From positions 124,001 through 188,000 of the forward strand of contig CAVUAI010000025.1 in assembly GCA_963739385.1 (NCBI GenBank): a stretch of DNA of 64,000 nucleotides, in the 5' to 3' direction. Source of the stretch: VAZQ01 sp963739385. GTDB taxonomy: Bacteria > Pseudomonadota > Alphaproteobacteria > Rhizobiales > Xanthobacteraceae. A program made the position numbers and the translations under genes. The notes beneath the pieces are model-generated. The model saw only the letters and a list, made by a program, of their open reading frames with translations, did not search any database and had not been told where the DNA came from. This document shows, piece after piece, positions 43,603 to 55,106 of the stretch; the stretch's first letter is position 1, and the number at the start of each line of letters is the position of its first letter.

Positions 43603-43740
43603 GTGTCCCGGGCGCAGCGCAGCACGAAGTGATGCGCTGCAGAACCGGGACCGTACCACACACCGTCTCTGGAACGGTCCCGGCTCAGCGGTGCACCGTT
43701 CCGCGCTGGTGCGCTCCACGCTGCACCGCGTCCGGGACAC
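43603..43740. repeat. dispersed palindromic repeat, copy A
   Basis: A 138 bp element bounded by GTGTCCCGG and its complement CCGGGACAC. An internal CAGCGCAGCACGAAGT segment recurs, reverse-complemented, in copy B at 48403-48590. It probably folds as a large hairpin with side stems. It ends about 20 bp from the VOC gene stop. Confidence 0.85.
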
Positions 43741-43760
43741 GGGCTACATTACGGCCGGTG

Positions 43761-44213
43761 TCACGATCGCGATTTTCGCTTTCCCTTCGTCTTCCTCGCG
43801 CCTCCCTTCTTCGGCGGCGGCTTGAACACCATGCCTTCGAGCTTCATGCCGTCGGGATCGGTGAAATAGACCGCGTAGTAGGAACGGCCGTAATACTCGC
43901 CGGGCGGGTCGACCACGTTCATGCCGTGCTGCTTGAGGAAGGCGCCGAGCGCATCGACGTCGTCGCGGCTCGACAGCTCGAACGCGTAGTGATGGAAGCC
44001 GATGTCGCCCTTGCGGTACTTGTGCTTTTGTCCCTCGGCGTCGGCGGCGGCGATCCAGAACAGCGTCTGGCCGTTGCTCCAGCCCGCCATGTCCTCATAC
44101 TGGTGCTTGAGCTTGAAGCCGAGGAAGCGCAGCAGCTTGCCGTAGAACGCCTTCGAGCGCGCGAAGTCGCCGACGCTGAGCACGAGATGATCGATGCCGA
44201 CGACGCGCGGCAT
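43761..44213 (-). CDS. VOC-family (glyoxalase/dioxygenase fold) protein
   Basis: A 150-residue protein of two beta-alpha-beta-beta-beta units, starting MPRVVGIDHLVLSVGDFARS. Likely metal ligands are the His of IDHLVL, the His pair in IGFHHYAFELS and the Glu of MKLEGMVF. The C-terminus is a Lys/Arg-rich tail (KGGARKTKGKRKSRS). VOC proteins include glyoxalase I, fosfomycin resistance proteins and extradiol dioxygenases; this short single-domain form probably dimerises. Its reaction is unknown. Confidence 0.85.
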   Translation of the reverse strand: MPRVVGIDHLVLSVGDFARSKAFYGKLLRFLGFKLKHQYEDMAGWSNGQTLFWIAAADAEGQKHKYRKGDIGFHHYAFELSSRDDVDALGAFLKQHGMNVVDPPGEYYGRSYYAVYFTDPDGMKLEGMVFKPPPKKGGARKTKGKRKSRS

Positions 44214-44273
44214 GGTCGACTCCTACAGCCTGCCTTGCGGAGAGGGTAACAGCGCGAGCGGCAAACTCGGTCT

Positions 44274-44389
44274 GCTCCCTCCCCCCTTGTGGGGGAGGGC
44301 TGGGGTGGGGGGTGATGCGTTTGGCACTATCGGTGCGCTAATCTCGTGACCCCCACCCCCACCCCCTCCCCACAAGGGGGAGGGGAGCA
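44274..44389. repeat. large imperfect inverted repeat (CCCTCCCC/GGGGAGGG)
   Basis: Two ~40-base arms, 44274-44312 and 44348-44389, both containing CTTGTGGGGGAGG-type sequence in opposite orientation, separated by about 35 bases. Intergenic elements like this are frequent in Bradyrhizobium-like genomes and could fold into a long hairpin between the VOC and uvrB genes. Confidence 0.85.
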
Positions 44390-44453
44390 CACCGCATGTG
44401 TGGCGCTGTTGCGCGTCAACTCTAACGCGGAGGAGAGCAAAAATAGTGCCTCA

Positions 44454-47315
<2,862 letters not shown>

Positions 47316-47401
47316 CGCCCAAATATGGAGCGTCGTCTATGATGGAAAAAGGGCGGAACGAGCGATTGCAGCGTCAAATTATGACGACAATGGAGGGAAC
47401 C

Positions 47402-48394
47402 GTGCGCCAGCGACAAGGGCTCACGCGGCGGCAGGTTTTGGCGGCGTCGGCGGGCGTGTTGCCGCTGGTGACCGGCGGCTCGTTCGCCGCGGCGCAGGCC
47501 GCGTATCCGGCGCGGCCGGTGAAGGTGGTGATTCCCTATCCGCCGGCGGGCGGCGCCGACACCGTAGGCCGCATCCTGTTCCAGAAGCTCGGCGACATGT
47601 GGGGCCAGCAGTTCGTCATCGACAATCGCGGCGGCGCCGGCGGCACGATTGCCGCGGCCGCCGTGGCCAAGGCCGAGCGCGACGGTTACACCATCATGTA
47701 CGACGCCACCGCCCATTCGGTGAATCCGTCGCTCTACGCCAACCTGCCTTACGACACGGTCAGGGACTTCCAGCCGATCTTCCTGGCGGCGCTGGTCACC
47801 AACCTGCTGGTGGTCAACAAGTCGGTCGAGGCGCAGACTGTGGCCGACGTGATCGCGCTCGCCAAGGCGACGCCCGGCGGGCTCGACTGGGCTTCATCCG
47901 GCAACGGCACCGTGCAGCACCTCGCGCTCGAAATGTTCAAGCATCGTGCCGGCATCCAGCTCAATCACATCCCCTACCGCGGCGGCGGTCCGGTGCTCAA
48001 CGACCTGATCGGCGGGCAGGTGAAGTTCTACTTCTCCAATGCCGCCGCCTCGATCGGACACGTGCAGTCGGGGACGCTCAAGTGCATCGCCCATACCGGC
48101 CGCGGGCGGCTCGCCACGCTGCCCGACGTGCCGGCGGTGGCGGAAACGCTGCCGGGCTTCGAGGCCTACGAGTGGCACGGCGTGTTCGCGCCCGCCGGCA
48201 CGCCGCAGGACATCGTGCAGAAGCTCAATGCCGGCCTCAACGCGGTGATCCGGCAGCCCGACATCGGCGAGCGCCTCAAGCAGCTCAACGTCGAAACCCG
48301 CGCCAACACGCCCGAGGAATGCCGCGCCTTCGTCGCCGCCGAGATGGACAAGTGGGGGCGCGTGGTGCGCGAGGCCAATATCCGGCTGGGCTGA
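47402..48394 (+). CDS. Bug-family (TctC) solute receptor
   Basis: A 330-residue periplasmic protein from a GTG with TGGAGGG 5 bases upstream (ATGs at 47381 and 47390 are alternatives). A Tat-like signal is seen (LTRRQVLAASAGVLPLVTGG). The Bug fold shows YPARPVKVVIPYPPAGGADT with the carboxylate-binding loop, DNRGGAGGTIAAAAVAKAER, and GVFAPAGTPQDIVQKLNAGL. It binds a small carboxylate or similar compound. No TctAB membrane genes are adjacent, typical of orphan Bug proteins. It is divergent from uvrB and upstream of an amidohydrolase. Confidence 0.93.
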   Translation: MRQRQGLTRRQVLAASAGVLPLVTGGSFAAAQAAYPARPVKVVIPYPPAGGADTVGRILFQKLGDMWGQQFVIDNRGGAGGTIAAAAVAKAERDGYTIMYDATAHSVNPSLYANLPYDTVRDFQPIFLAALVTNLLVVNKSVEAQTVADVIALAKATPGGLDWASSGNGTVQHLALEMFKHRAGIQLNHIPYRGGGPVLNDLIGGQVKFYFSNAAASIGHVQSGTLKCIAHTGRGRLATLPDVPAVAETLPGFEAYEWHGVFAPAGTPQDIVQKLNAGLNAVIRQPDIGERLKQLNVETRANTPEECRAFVAAEMDKWGRVVREANIRLG

Positions 48395-48402
48395 CGCCAC
48401 TC

Positions 48403-48590
48403 GTGTCCCGGATGCGGTGCAGCGCGTAGCAGCGCAGATAAGTCTATGCGATCTGCGCAAGCTTGATTGCGCTGCGAAGCGATGCTCCGCTGATCCGGGA
48501 CCTTTCCAAACGTTGGAGTTCGTAACGATCCCGGGTCTGCAGCGCACCACTCCGCGCGAAGAGCGCTTCGTGCTGCGCTGCGCCCGGGAC
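48403..48590. repeat. dispersed palindromic repeat, copy B
   Basis: A 188 bp element with the same GTGTCCCGG-GCGGTGCAGCG start and CTGCGCCCGGGAC end as copy A (43603-43740), in the opposite orientation and with extra internal sequence. It fills the whole gap between the Bug receptor and the amidohydrolase start. Confidence 0.85.
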
Positions 48591-48601
48591 TCGAATTGGC
48601 C

Positions 48602-49511
48602 ATGCAATCCGGTCCAACCGAACCGCCGCCGATCGCGGGGCCGGTGGCAAACCCCGGCCGTCCGCGCGTGCCGCCGCCGCCCGGCGCGTGGGATACCCAC
48701 GCCCACGTCTTCGGTCCCCCCGAGCACTTCCCGTTTGCGGCCGGGTCGCGGCTACACGCCGCCGCCGGCGCCGATCGCGCGCTACGTCGCGCTGCTCGAT
48801 TGCCTCGGTCTGGCGCGCGGCGTGGTCGTGCAGGGCAATGCCCACGGCTACGACAACCGCGTGGTGCTCGATGCGCTCGCCCGGCACGGCGACCGCGTGC
48901 GCGGCGTCGCCATCACCGATACGCGCGTGGCGCCCGGCACGCTCCGGGACTGGCATCGGCTCGGCATGCGCGGGCTGCGGTTTCACATCTTCTCCGCCGC
49001 CGGCAGGCCGGGCTACGTGCGCGGCGTCGGGCTCGACGTGTTCGAGGCGTTTCGGCCGGTCATGCGCGAGCTCGGCTGGGTGATGCAGGTGTGGTGCGAT
49101 TGGCGCGTGTTGCCGGACGTCGGTGGCAGGCTGCGCGAGATGTCCGCCGAGATGCCGGTGATCGTCGACCACATGCTGAACATTCCGGCGGCGCGGGGGA
49201 TCGACGACCCATCGTTCCAGACGTTGCTGCGGCTCGTGGGCGAGGGGCATCTGCACGCCAAGCTGTCGGCGCCCTATCGCCTGTCCGATGCCTTCCCGGA
49301 CTACGCCGACGCCGAGCCCTTCCACGCGGCGCTCGTGCGCGCCAACCCCGAGCGGCTCATCTGGGGCACCGACTGGCCGCATCCGCAGATCGCCGCAGCT
49401 GTCATGCCGGACGACGGCCATCTCCTCGACCTGTTCACGGCCTGGACGCCGGACGCGCGCCATCGCCGCCTCATCCTGGTCGACACGCCCGCGCGCCTGT
49501 TCGGCCGCTGA
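48602..49511 (+). pseudogene. amidohydrolase 2 (2-pyrone-4,6-dicarboxylate hydrolase-like), frameshifted
   Basis: The N-terminus from the ATG at 48602 reads GAWDTHAHVFGPPEHFPFAA, the metal-binding His-x-His of the amidohydrolase_2 family. The frame then breaks near 48746: removing one T joins FPFAAG to RGYTPPPAPIARYVALLDCL and gives a protein of about 302 residues. Later family sites are intact (VDHMLNIPA and LIWGTDWPHPQ with the catalytic Asp). Relatives hydrolyse lactones of aromatic-acid breakdown. The single-base shift may be sequencing error or recent decay. It is followed by an ABC uptake system. Confidence 0.82.
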
Positions 49512-49673
49512 CGGCAGCCGTCGCTGCCGCCGCCGCCGGCAACGCCTGCTCACTGATTAATCATCCGCCACCCCCGCGCCAGCCGGCACAAGCGCTTCGA
49601 GGTGGCATGGCCGTTGCATCGAAACCTGCGCCATGGAGCCCACGAATTGGGCAGGCAGGCGTGGAGGTCCCCC

Positions 49674-50657
49674 ATGAAGCGCAGAGATTTCCTCAAGACG
49701 ACCGCGGCCGGCGTGGCGGTGCTCGGCACCCCCTTCATCGCGCGGGCGCAACAGGCGATCCCCGAGGTGATCAATGTCGGCCACCTCGTCGGCATCTGCA
49801 TGTCGCCGCTGTTCTTCGCCCACGCTCAGGGCTACTTCAAGGACGAAGGCCTCAACGTCCAGCTCAAGTTCATGCCCAATCCCGGCGACGCCATCACCGC
49901 GCTGATGAGCAACGCCATGGACGTCATCCACAACCCCTTCACCAACGCCTTCGTGGCGGCGGCGCAGGCGTCGGCGCCCATCCGCATCATCGCCGGCAGC
50001 GGCGCCGGCGGGCTCTTCATCATCGCGCAGAAGGAGAGCGGCATCCGCAGCATGGCCGACCTGGTGGCCGCCAAGGGCAAGGGCCTCAAGATCGGCACCA
50101 TCCGCTTCAACACCTTCGAGCTCGCGCTCTACCGCAACCTGGTGCGCAACAATGTCGGCTACGGCGACTACAACATCGTGTGGTTCAACGACACGCTGTC
50201 GATGGCGTCGGCCTTCGAGGCCAAGGCGCTCGACGTCGTCACCCATGTCGAGCCGTTCGCGACCCGCCTGGTCGACCAGCTCGGCGGCGCCGCGCTCGCC
50301 AGCAGCCTCGACGTCTGGGGACCGCACGGCCCGGACTGCGTCACCAACACGTCCGCGCGCTTTCTCGAGCGCCATCCCGAGGCATTGCGGCGCTACCTCA
50401 AGGCCATCCTGCGCGCCGACGCCGCCATCAAGGCCGACATGCCGAAGGCGGTCGAGGCGCTCGACGCCGGCAAGTACTATCGCGTCGACAAGACGACGCT
50501 GGCCGCCGCGCTGCCACGGCAAATGCCGCAGGTCGACATCACCCAGGGCGGCGCCAAGGGCATGGAGATCGCCATCAACGACATGGTGACCTTGGGCTAT
50601 CTCAAGACCGCGCCGGCCATCATCGACACGACGCTGCTCAAGCAGGCGCTCGGCTGA
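49674..50657 (+). CDS. ABC transporter substrate-binding protein (NMT1/SsuA-like)
   Basis: A 327-residue periplasmic receptor from an ATG with GGAGG ten bases upstream. The Tat signal is MKRRDFLKTTAAGVAVLGTP. The fold resembles NMT1/THI5-like receptors: INVGHLVGICMSPLFFAHAQ, then GYFKDEGLNVQLKFMPNPGD and a crossover near NVGYGDYNIVWFNDT. Such receptors bind thiamine precursors, sulfonates, nitrate or small aromatic compounds. It is the first gene of an ABC set with the frameshifted permease and the ATPase. The ligand is unknown. Confidence 0.92.
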   Translation: MKRRDFLKTTAAGVAVLGTPFIARAQQAIPEVINVGHLVGICMSPLFFAHAQGYFKDEGLNVQLKFMPNPGDAITALMSNAMDVIHNPFTNAFVAAAQASAPIRIIAGSGAGGLFIIAQKESGIRSMADLVAAKGKGLKIGTIRFNTFELALYRNLVRNNVGYGDYNIVWFNDTLSMASAFEAKALDVVTHVEPFATRLVDQLGGAALASSLDVWGPHGPDCVTNTSARFLERHPEALRRYLKAILRADAAIKADMPKAVEALDAGKYYRVDKTTLAAALPRQMPQVDITQGGAKGMEIAINDMVTLGYLKTAPAIIDTTLLKQALG

Positions 50658-50661
50658 CGCG

Positions 50662-51505
50662 ATGGAGCAGACCGGGACGCTCGACCACGCGGCCGCCGTC
50701 GAGGCGCGGCCGGCCAGCGTATCGCTGTCGTGGCTCGCCACCGTGCTCAAGGCGGCGGCGCCGTGGGCGGTGATCATCGCGCTCTGGGAATGGGCCGCGG
50801 CCGCCGGCTGGACCGGCGCCGTGCTGTTTCCGCCGCCCTCCGTCTTCCTGCGCTACGCCGTGGAGAGCGACTTCCGCGTCGGCTTCGGCAACGAAGCCAT
50901 GACGATCCCATGGGCGATCGTCGCCAGCGCGCTGCGGGTGCTGGCCGGGCTCGCCATCGGCTTCGCCGCCGCCATCGTCACCGGCATTCTGATCTCGGCA
51001 TCGCGCACGGTCTCGGACTTCGTGCTGCCCGTCGATCCGCGGGCTGGCGCCGATCGCGCCGATCGCCTGGATCCCGCTCGGCATCGTGCTGTTCGGGATC
51101 GGCAACCCGACCGCCGTGTTCGTCGTGTTCATGGGAATCTATTTCATCCTGACGATCTCGACGGTGGCGGCGGTCAAGGCGGTCGACGAGCGGCTGATCA
51201 AGACCGCGCGCAGCCACGGCGCCTCCAGGGTGCAGATTTGGACGCGGGTGATCTTTCCGTCCATCCTGCCGCAGGTCTTCACCATGCTGCGGATCAACTT
51301 CTTCGCCGCCTGGATGGCGGTGCTGGCGGCCGAGATGGTCGGGCTCAAGAACGGGCTCGGCATGATGATCATTCTCGGCCGCGAGATGTTCAACACCAAG
51401 CTGATCCTGCTCGGCATGTGCATGGTCGGCGCCACCGGATATTTCGTCGACACGCTGCTTGTGCAAATCCAGCGCCGGATATTATGGTGGCAGCCCTCGC
51501 CATGA
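50662..51505 (+). pseudogene. ABC transporter permease, frameshifted
   Basis: From an ATG 4 bp after the receptor stop, the first ~125 residues are normal permease sequence (VIIALWEWAAAAGWTGAVLF; RVLAGLAIGFAAAIVTGILI). Reading then leaves frame near 51031-51044. One base over restores LAPIAPIAWIPLGIVLFGIG and the EAA loop (TARSHGASRVQIWTRVIFPS) to a stop at 51505. The joined protein is about 280 residues with six helices, normal for SsuC/TauC permeases. An extra base is implied. The stop overlaps the ATPase ATG, as in an intact operon, which makes a sequencing error plausible. Confidence 0.83.
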
Positions 51506-52302
51506 AGACGCTCGCCTGCCAGCACGTGAACAAGGTCTGGACCTCGCCCGGCGGCCTGTCGGTGCGCGCACTGAAGGACGTCGATCTCACCGTGCAGCGC
51601 GGCGAGTTCGTCGCCATCCTCGGCCCGAGCGGCTGCGGCAAGAGCACGCTGCTCGAGCTGATCGCCGGGCTCGAGCCGGTCTCCTCCGGGCGCATCGCGT
51701 TCGACGGCAAGCCGATCACCGGGCCCGAGCCCGGCGTGGTGATGGTGTTCCAGGAGCACTCGCTGTTTCCGTGGCTGTCGGTGCGCGACAATGTCGGCTT
51801 CGGGCTCTCGGTGAAGGGCGTGCCGCGCGGCGAGCGGGAGACGCGGGTCGGCCGCCTGCTCGAGCGCGTGCGGCTGACGAAATTCGCCGGCCACCGGCCG
51901 CATCAGCTCTCGGGCGGAATGAAGCAGCGCGTGGCGATCGCGCGCGCGCTGGTGGAAAATCCCGACTTCATCATGATGGATGAGCCGTTCGCGGCGCTCG
52001 ATTTCCAGACGCGCGTGCTGATGCAGCGCTTCCTGCTCGAAGTGTGGCTCGAGTTCAAGCCGACGATCATCTTCGTCACGCACCACATCGACGAGGCGGT
52101 GCTGCTGGCCGACCGGGTGGTGGTGATGAGCGCCGGGCCCGGCCGCGTCCTCGCCGAGATCGCGGTCGACCTGCCGCGGCCGCGGCGCATGACCGACCCG
52201 GGCTTCAACGACTATCGTGCGCACCTGACCGATATCCTGGAGCGCGAGGTGATGCGCGCCTACGCCCAGGACGGCGTGGAGGCGGTTTCCCATGCTGCCT
52301 GA
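51502..52302 (+). CDS. ABC transporter ATP-binding protein (SsuB/TauB type)
   Basis: A 266-residue ATPase whose ATG overlaps the permease stop by ATGA. Motifs: Walker A GPSGCGKSTLLEL, Q-loop VFQEHSLFPW, signature LSGGMKQRVAIARAL, Walker B FIMMDEPFAALD and the H-loop VTHHIDEA. Type and length match nitrate/sulfonate/taurine-class uptake ATPases. It energises uptake of the ligand bound by the receptor at 49674. The gene continues straight into a small protein and an amidohydrolase, all overlapping, so uptake and hydrolysis are probably coupled in one operon. Confidence 0.94.
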   Translation: MKTLACQHVNKVWTSPGGLSVRALKDVDLTVQRGEFVAILGPSGCGKSTLLELIAGLEPVSSGRIAFDGKPITGPEPGVVMVFQEHSLFPWLSVRDNVGFGLSVKGVPRGERETRVGRLLERVRLTKFAGHRPHQLSGGMKQRVAIARALVENPDFIMMDEPFAALDFQTRVLMQRFLLEVWLEFKPTIIFVTHHIDEAVLLADRVVVMSAGPGRVLAEIAVDLPRPRRMTDPGFNDYRAHLTDILEREVMRAYAQDGVEAVSHAA

Positions 52303-52684
52303 GCCGGCGCTGCCGCCCAGCGGCGAGAGAGCGGGACCGCTGGCGCTGCGGTTCGAGGATCTGTTCGATCACATCGGCACCCTCGATCTGCGCTACAGCG
52401 CCGCCGCGCGCGAGCTCAGCGGCCGTGAGGTCGTGATCGACGGTTTTCTCGCGCCCGCGCACGGGCCGCATGCGCGGCTGTCGCTGGTGGACCAGCAGGG
52501 ACTGTGCCCGGACTGCTCGCCGGTTGCGGCAATATCGCTGCTCGATGCACGCGCGCCGATGCGGGCCGGCGACGACGGTCCGGTTCGCGTGCGCGGACGC
52601 CTCGACTGGGGCCTGCGCATCGACGACGGCATCGCCTCGATGCTCCGCATCGAGAACGCCGCCGTGCTGCCGGTGGAACCGTGA
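52292..52684 (+). CDS. small protein, function unknown (possible OB-like fold)
   Basis: A 130-residue protein that overlaps the ATPase end by 11 bases and the next gene start by 4, so it is translationally coupled. The sequence suggests a beta-rich fold: DLRYSAAARELSGREVVIDG then FLAPAHGPHARLSLVDQQG, and later GPVRVRGRLDWGLRIDDGIA. A CxxC (GLCPDCSPV) could bind zinc or form a disulfide. No signal peptide is seen. I do not recognise the family; it may be an accessory subunit of the uptake or amidohydrolase step. Confidence 0.6.
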   Translation: MLPEPALPPSGERAGPLALRFEDLFDHIGTLDLRYSAAARELSGREVVIDGFLAPAHGPHARLSLVDQQGLCPDCSPVAAISLLDARAPMRAGDDGPVRVRGRLDWGLRIDDGIASMLRIENAAVLPVEP

Positions 52685-54177
52685 AGCAGCTCATCCACGG
52701 CGGCCGCGTTCTCACCGCCGGGCAACTTGCCGGCGCGCATGCCGATATCCTGATCGAGGACGACACCATCCTCGCGATCCTGGCGCCCGGCGAAAGCGTC
52801 AGCGACGACGCTCGCCGCATCGACGCCAGCGACCGGCTGCTGATCCCCGGTCTGGTCAATGCCCATACCCACGCCACGGTCAATCTGTCCAAGGCGGTGG
52901 CGGACCGCTGGTCGCTCGAGCTGCTGCTCAATGCCTATCCGTGGACCGCGGGCGGGCGCACGCTCGAATACAAGTATCTCTCCGCCTTCATCGGGGCGGT
53001 GGAAATGGTGCGCAAGGGCTGCACCGCCTGCTACGACCTCGTCGCCGAGATCCCGGTGCCGTCGGTCGAAGGAATCGAGGCGGTCGCGCGCGCGTACAAC
53101 GACGTCGGCATCCGCGCCGCGATCGCGCCGATGATGGCGGATGTGTCGTTCTATCGCGCGATCCCCGGACTGCTCGATGCGATGCCGCCGCCGCTGCGCG
53201 AGCGTGCCGCTGCGATCACTCCCGCGACCCGCGACGGCGCGCTGGCGACCTGCCGGCAACTGCTGGACAAATGGTCGTGGGATCGCGAGCGGCTGCGTCC
53301 GGCGCTCGGCCCGACGATCCCGCATCACTGCACCGACGAATTCATCATCGGCTGCCGCGATCTCGCCAGGGAACACGGCATCGGCGTGCAGATGCACGTG
53401 GCGGAATCGAAGGTGCAGGCCGTCGTCGGCGTCAAACGCTACGGCACGACGCTGGTCGGCCATCTGCACAAGCTCGGGCTGCTGGGGACGAATTTCACCG
53501 CGGCGCACGCGATCTGGCTGGACGACGACGACATCGGCCGGCTGGCCGATGCCGGCGCATCGGTCGCGCACAATCCCGGCAGCAATCTCAAGCTCGGCTC
53601 CGGCCTGGCGGCGACGCGCAAGCTGCGCGACCGCGGCGTCACGTTTGGCATCGGCACCGACGGCTGCTCGTCATCCGACAACCTCAACGTGTTCGAGGCC
53701 ATGCGCATGGCCGCGTTCGGCTCGCGCGTGCAGGGTCCCGATCCGCGCCAATGGCTCACCGCCGCGGAGGTGTTCGAGGCCGCGACCATCGGCGGCGCGC
53801 GCGCGCTCGGAATGGAGCGCCACATCGGACGGCTGGCGCCGGGCTACAAGGCCGACGTCGTCTTTCTCGACCTCACCAGCATCAACTACGTGCCGCTGAA
53901 TGAGCCGTTGCTCCACGTGGTGTTCTGCGAGGACGGGACCGGCATCGACCGCGTCATGGTCGGCGGCAAGATGGTCGTGCAGGACGGCCGCGTCGTCGGC
54001 GTGGATATGGCAAAGCTTGCGCGCGAGGCCGCCGATGCGACCGCACGCCTCGCCGAGGTAAACGCCAACGCCCGCGCCTTCGCGCAGGCGCTCGAGCCCG
54101 TGGTGCTCGACTATTGCGTCGGCCTCGCGCGCCAGCCCTATCCCGTGCACCGCTGGTGCGGACACGACCGGCATTGA
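52681..54177 (+). CDS. amidohydrolase (guanine deaminase / MTA deaminase / TrzN-like)
   Basis: A 498-residue enzyme from a GTG overlapping the upstream stop (GTGA). The TIM barrel carries the metal His-x-His (GLVNAHTHATVN), a His in QMHVAESKVQ, a His in FTAAHAIWLDDDDIG and the Asp of IGTDGCSSSDNLNVFEAM. A flanking composite domain starts VKQLIHGGRVLTAGQL and resumes near GRLAPGYKADVVFLDL. Family members deaminate or dechlorinate purines, triazines or related heterocycles. Co-transcription with an ABC uptake system suggests that it attacks the imported compound. Confidence 0.9.
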   Translation: MKQLIHGGRVLTAGQLAGAHADILIEDDTILAILAPGESVSDDARRIDASDRLLIPGLVNAHTHATVNLSKAVADRWSLELLLNAYPWTAGGRTLEYKYLSAFIGAVEMVRKGCTACYDLVAEIPVPSVEGIEAVARAYNDVGIRAAIAPMMADVSFYRAIPGLLDAMPPPLRERAAAITPATRDGALATCRQLLDKWSWDRERLRPALGPTIPHHCTDEFIIGCRDLAREHGIGVQMHVAESKVQAVVGVKRYGTTLVGHLHKLGLLGTNFTAAHAIWLDDDDIGRLADAGASVAHNPGSNLKLGSGLAATRKLRDRGVTFGIGTDGCSSSDNLNVFEAMRMAAFGSRVQGPDPRQWLTAAEVFEAATIGGARALGMERHIGRLAPGYKADVVFLDLTSINYVPLNEPLLHVVFCEDGTGIDRVMVGGKMVVQDGRVVGVDMAKLAREAADATARLAEVNANARAFAQALEPVVLDYCVGLARQPYPVHRWCGHDRH

Positions 54178-54281
54178 TGCCGTCCGGTTATTGCGGAATC
54201 GAAACAGGCCATGGCGCCGTCGGCGCGACGCGATAAGCGCGCGATACGACGAGCGGTTCGATTGATGGATGTCGTGCCGGG

Positions 54282-54890
54282 CTACTGCTGCACGATCACC
54301 TTGGTCCCGACCGGCACCCGCTCGTAGAGATCCATGATCTGCTCGTTGACCAGCCGGAAGCAGCCGGACGAGACGGCGTGGCCGATGGTCTCGGGCGCAT
54401 TGGTGCCGTGGATGCGATAGACGGTATTGCCGAGGTAGAGCGCGCGGGCGCCCATCGGATTGCCGGGACCGCCGGCCATGAAGCGCGGAAGATACGGCTG
54501 CCGCTCGATCATCTCCGCCGGCGGCGTCCAGTCCGGCCACTCGCCCTTGCGCGTGATCTTGAGCAGCCCGTTCCACTGGAAGCCGTCGCGCCCGACGCCG
54601 ATGCCGTAGCGCAATGCGGTGTTGTTGGCCTGGATCAGATAGAGAAAGCGGTCGGAGGTGTCGATGATGATCGTGCCGGGCGCCTCGTCGGTGCGATAGA
54701 ACACCGGCTGGCGGCGATAGACGTCGGGCAGGACCTTGTCTTCCGGCGCCGGCTCGCTGCCGGGTTCAGCGTCCTCGATGGTGGGCGTGAAATTGCGCAG
54801 CTCGAACGGCCGGCCGTGCTGCGCCCACCCCGGCGTCGTGGCCAGGCATGCGGCGGCGAGAGATGCGACAAGGAAGAGAGGAAGGTTCAT
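54282..54890 (-). CDS. L,D-transpeptidase (YkuD family)
   Basis: A 202-residue exported enzyme from the ATG at 54890, with AGGAAGAGAGGAAGG upstream. Signal peptide: MNLPLFLVASLAAACLA. The catalytic domain is at residues about 75-202: IIIDTSDRFLYLIQANN at the start and the active-site block HGTNAPETIGHAVSSGCFRL near the end, with the nucleophilic Cys and supporting His. These enzymes form 3-3 crosslinks in peptidoglycan or attach lipoproteins to it. It stands alone on the minus strand. Confidence 0.95.
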   Translation of the reverse strand: MNLPLFLVASLAAACLATTPGWAQHGRPFELRNFTPTIEDAEPGSEPAPEDKVLPDVYRRQPVFYRTDEAPGTIIIDTSDRFLYLIQANNTALRYGIGVGRDGFQWNGLLKITRKGEWPDWTPPAEMIERQPYLPRFMAGGPGNPMGARALYLGNTVYRIHGTNAPETIGHAVSSGCFRLVNEQIMDLYERVPVGTKVIVQQ

Positions 54891-55106
54891 GGTTGGCGGC
54901 CGAACGTGCAATTAATTTCTACCGGATGCAACCGCCGCCCCATGTGCTTCCACGCCGGTTGCCGTTGGGAGAGGTTTATTCGGTGGATGCTCGACAGGCA
55001 AGGGTGGCATGCGCCTCGGCCGTGATCGGGAGATCCATGGGTGCGCCCTGTGCGCGAACTATGTTACAGCACTATCGGAGTGATCGAAGCGCAAGGGACC
55101 ACACCA

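Noticed and set aside
44320..44340. Sigma-54-like TGGCAC-N5-GTGCG
   Set aside because: The -12 element lacks the conserved TTGC, and it lies in the loop of an inverted repeat with no gene suitably placed.
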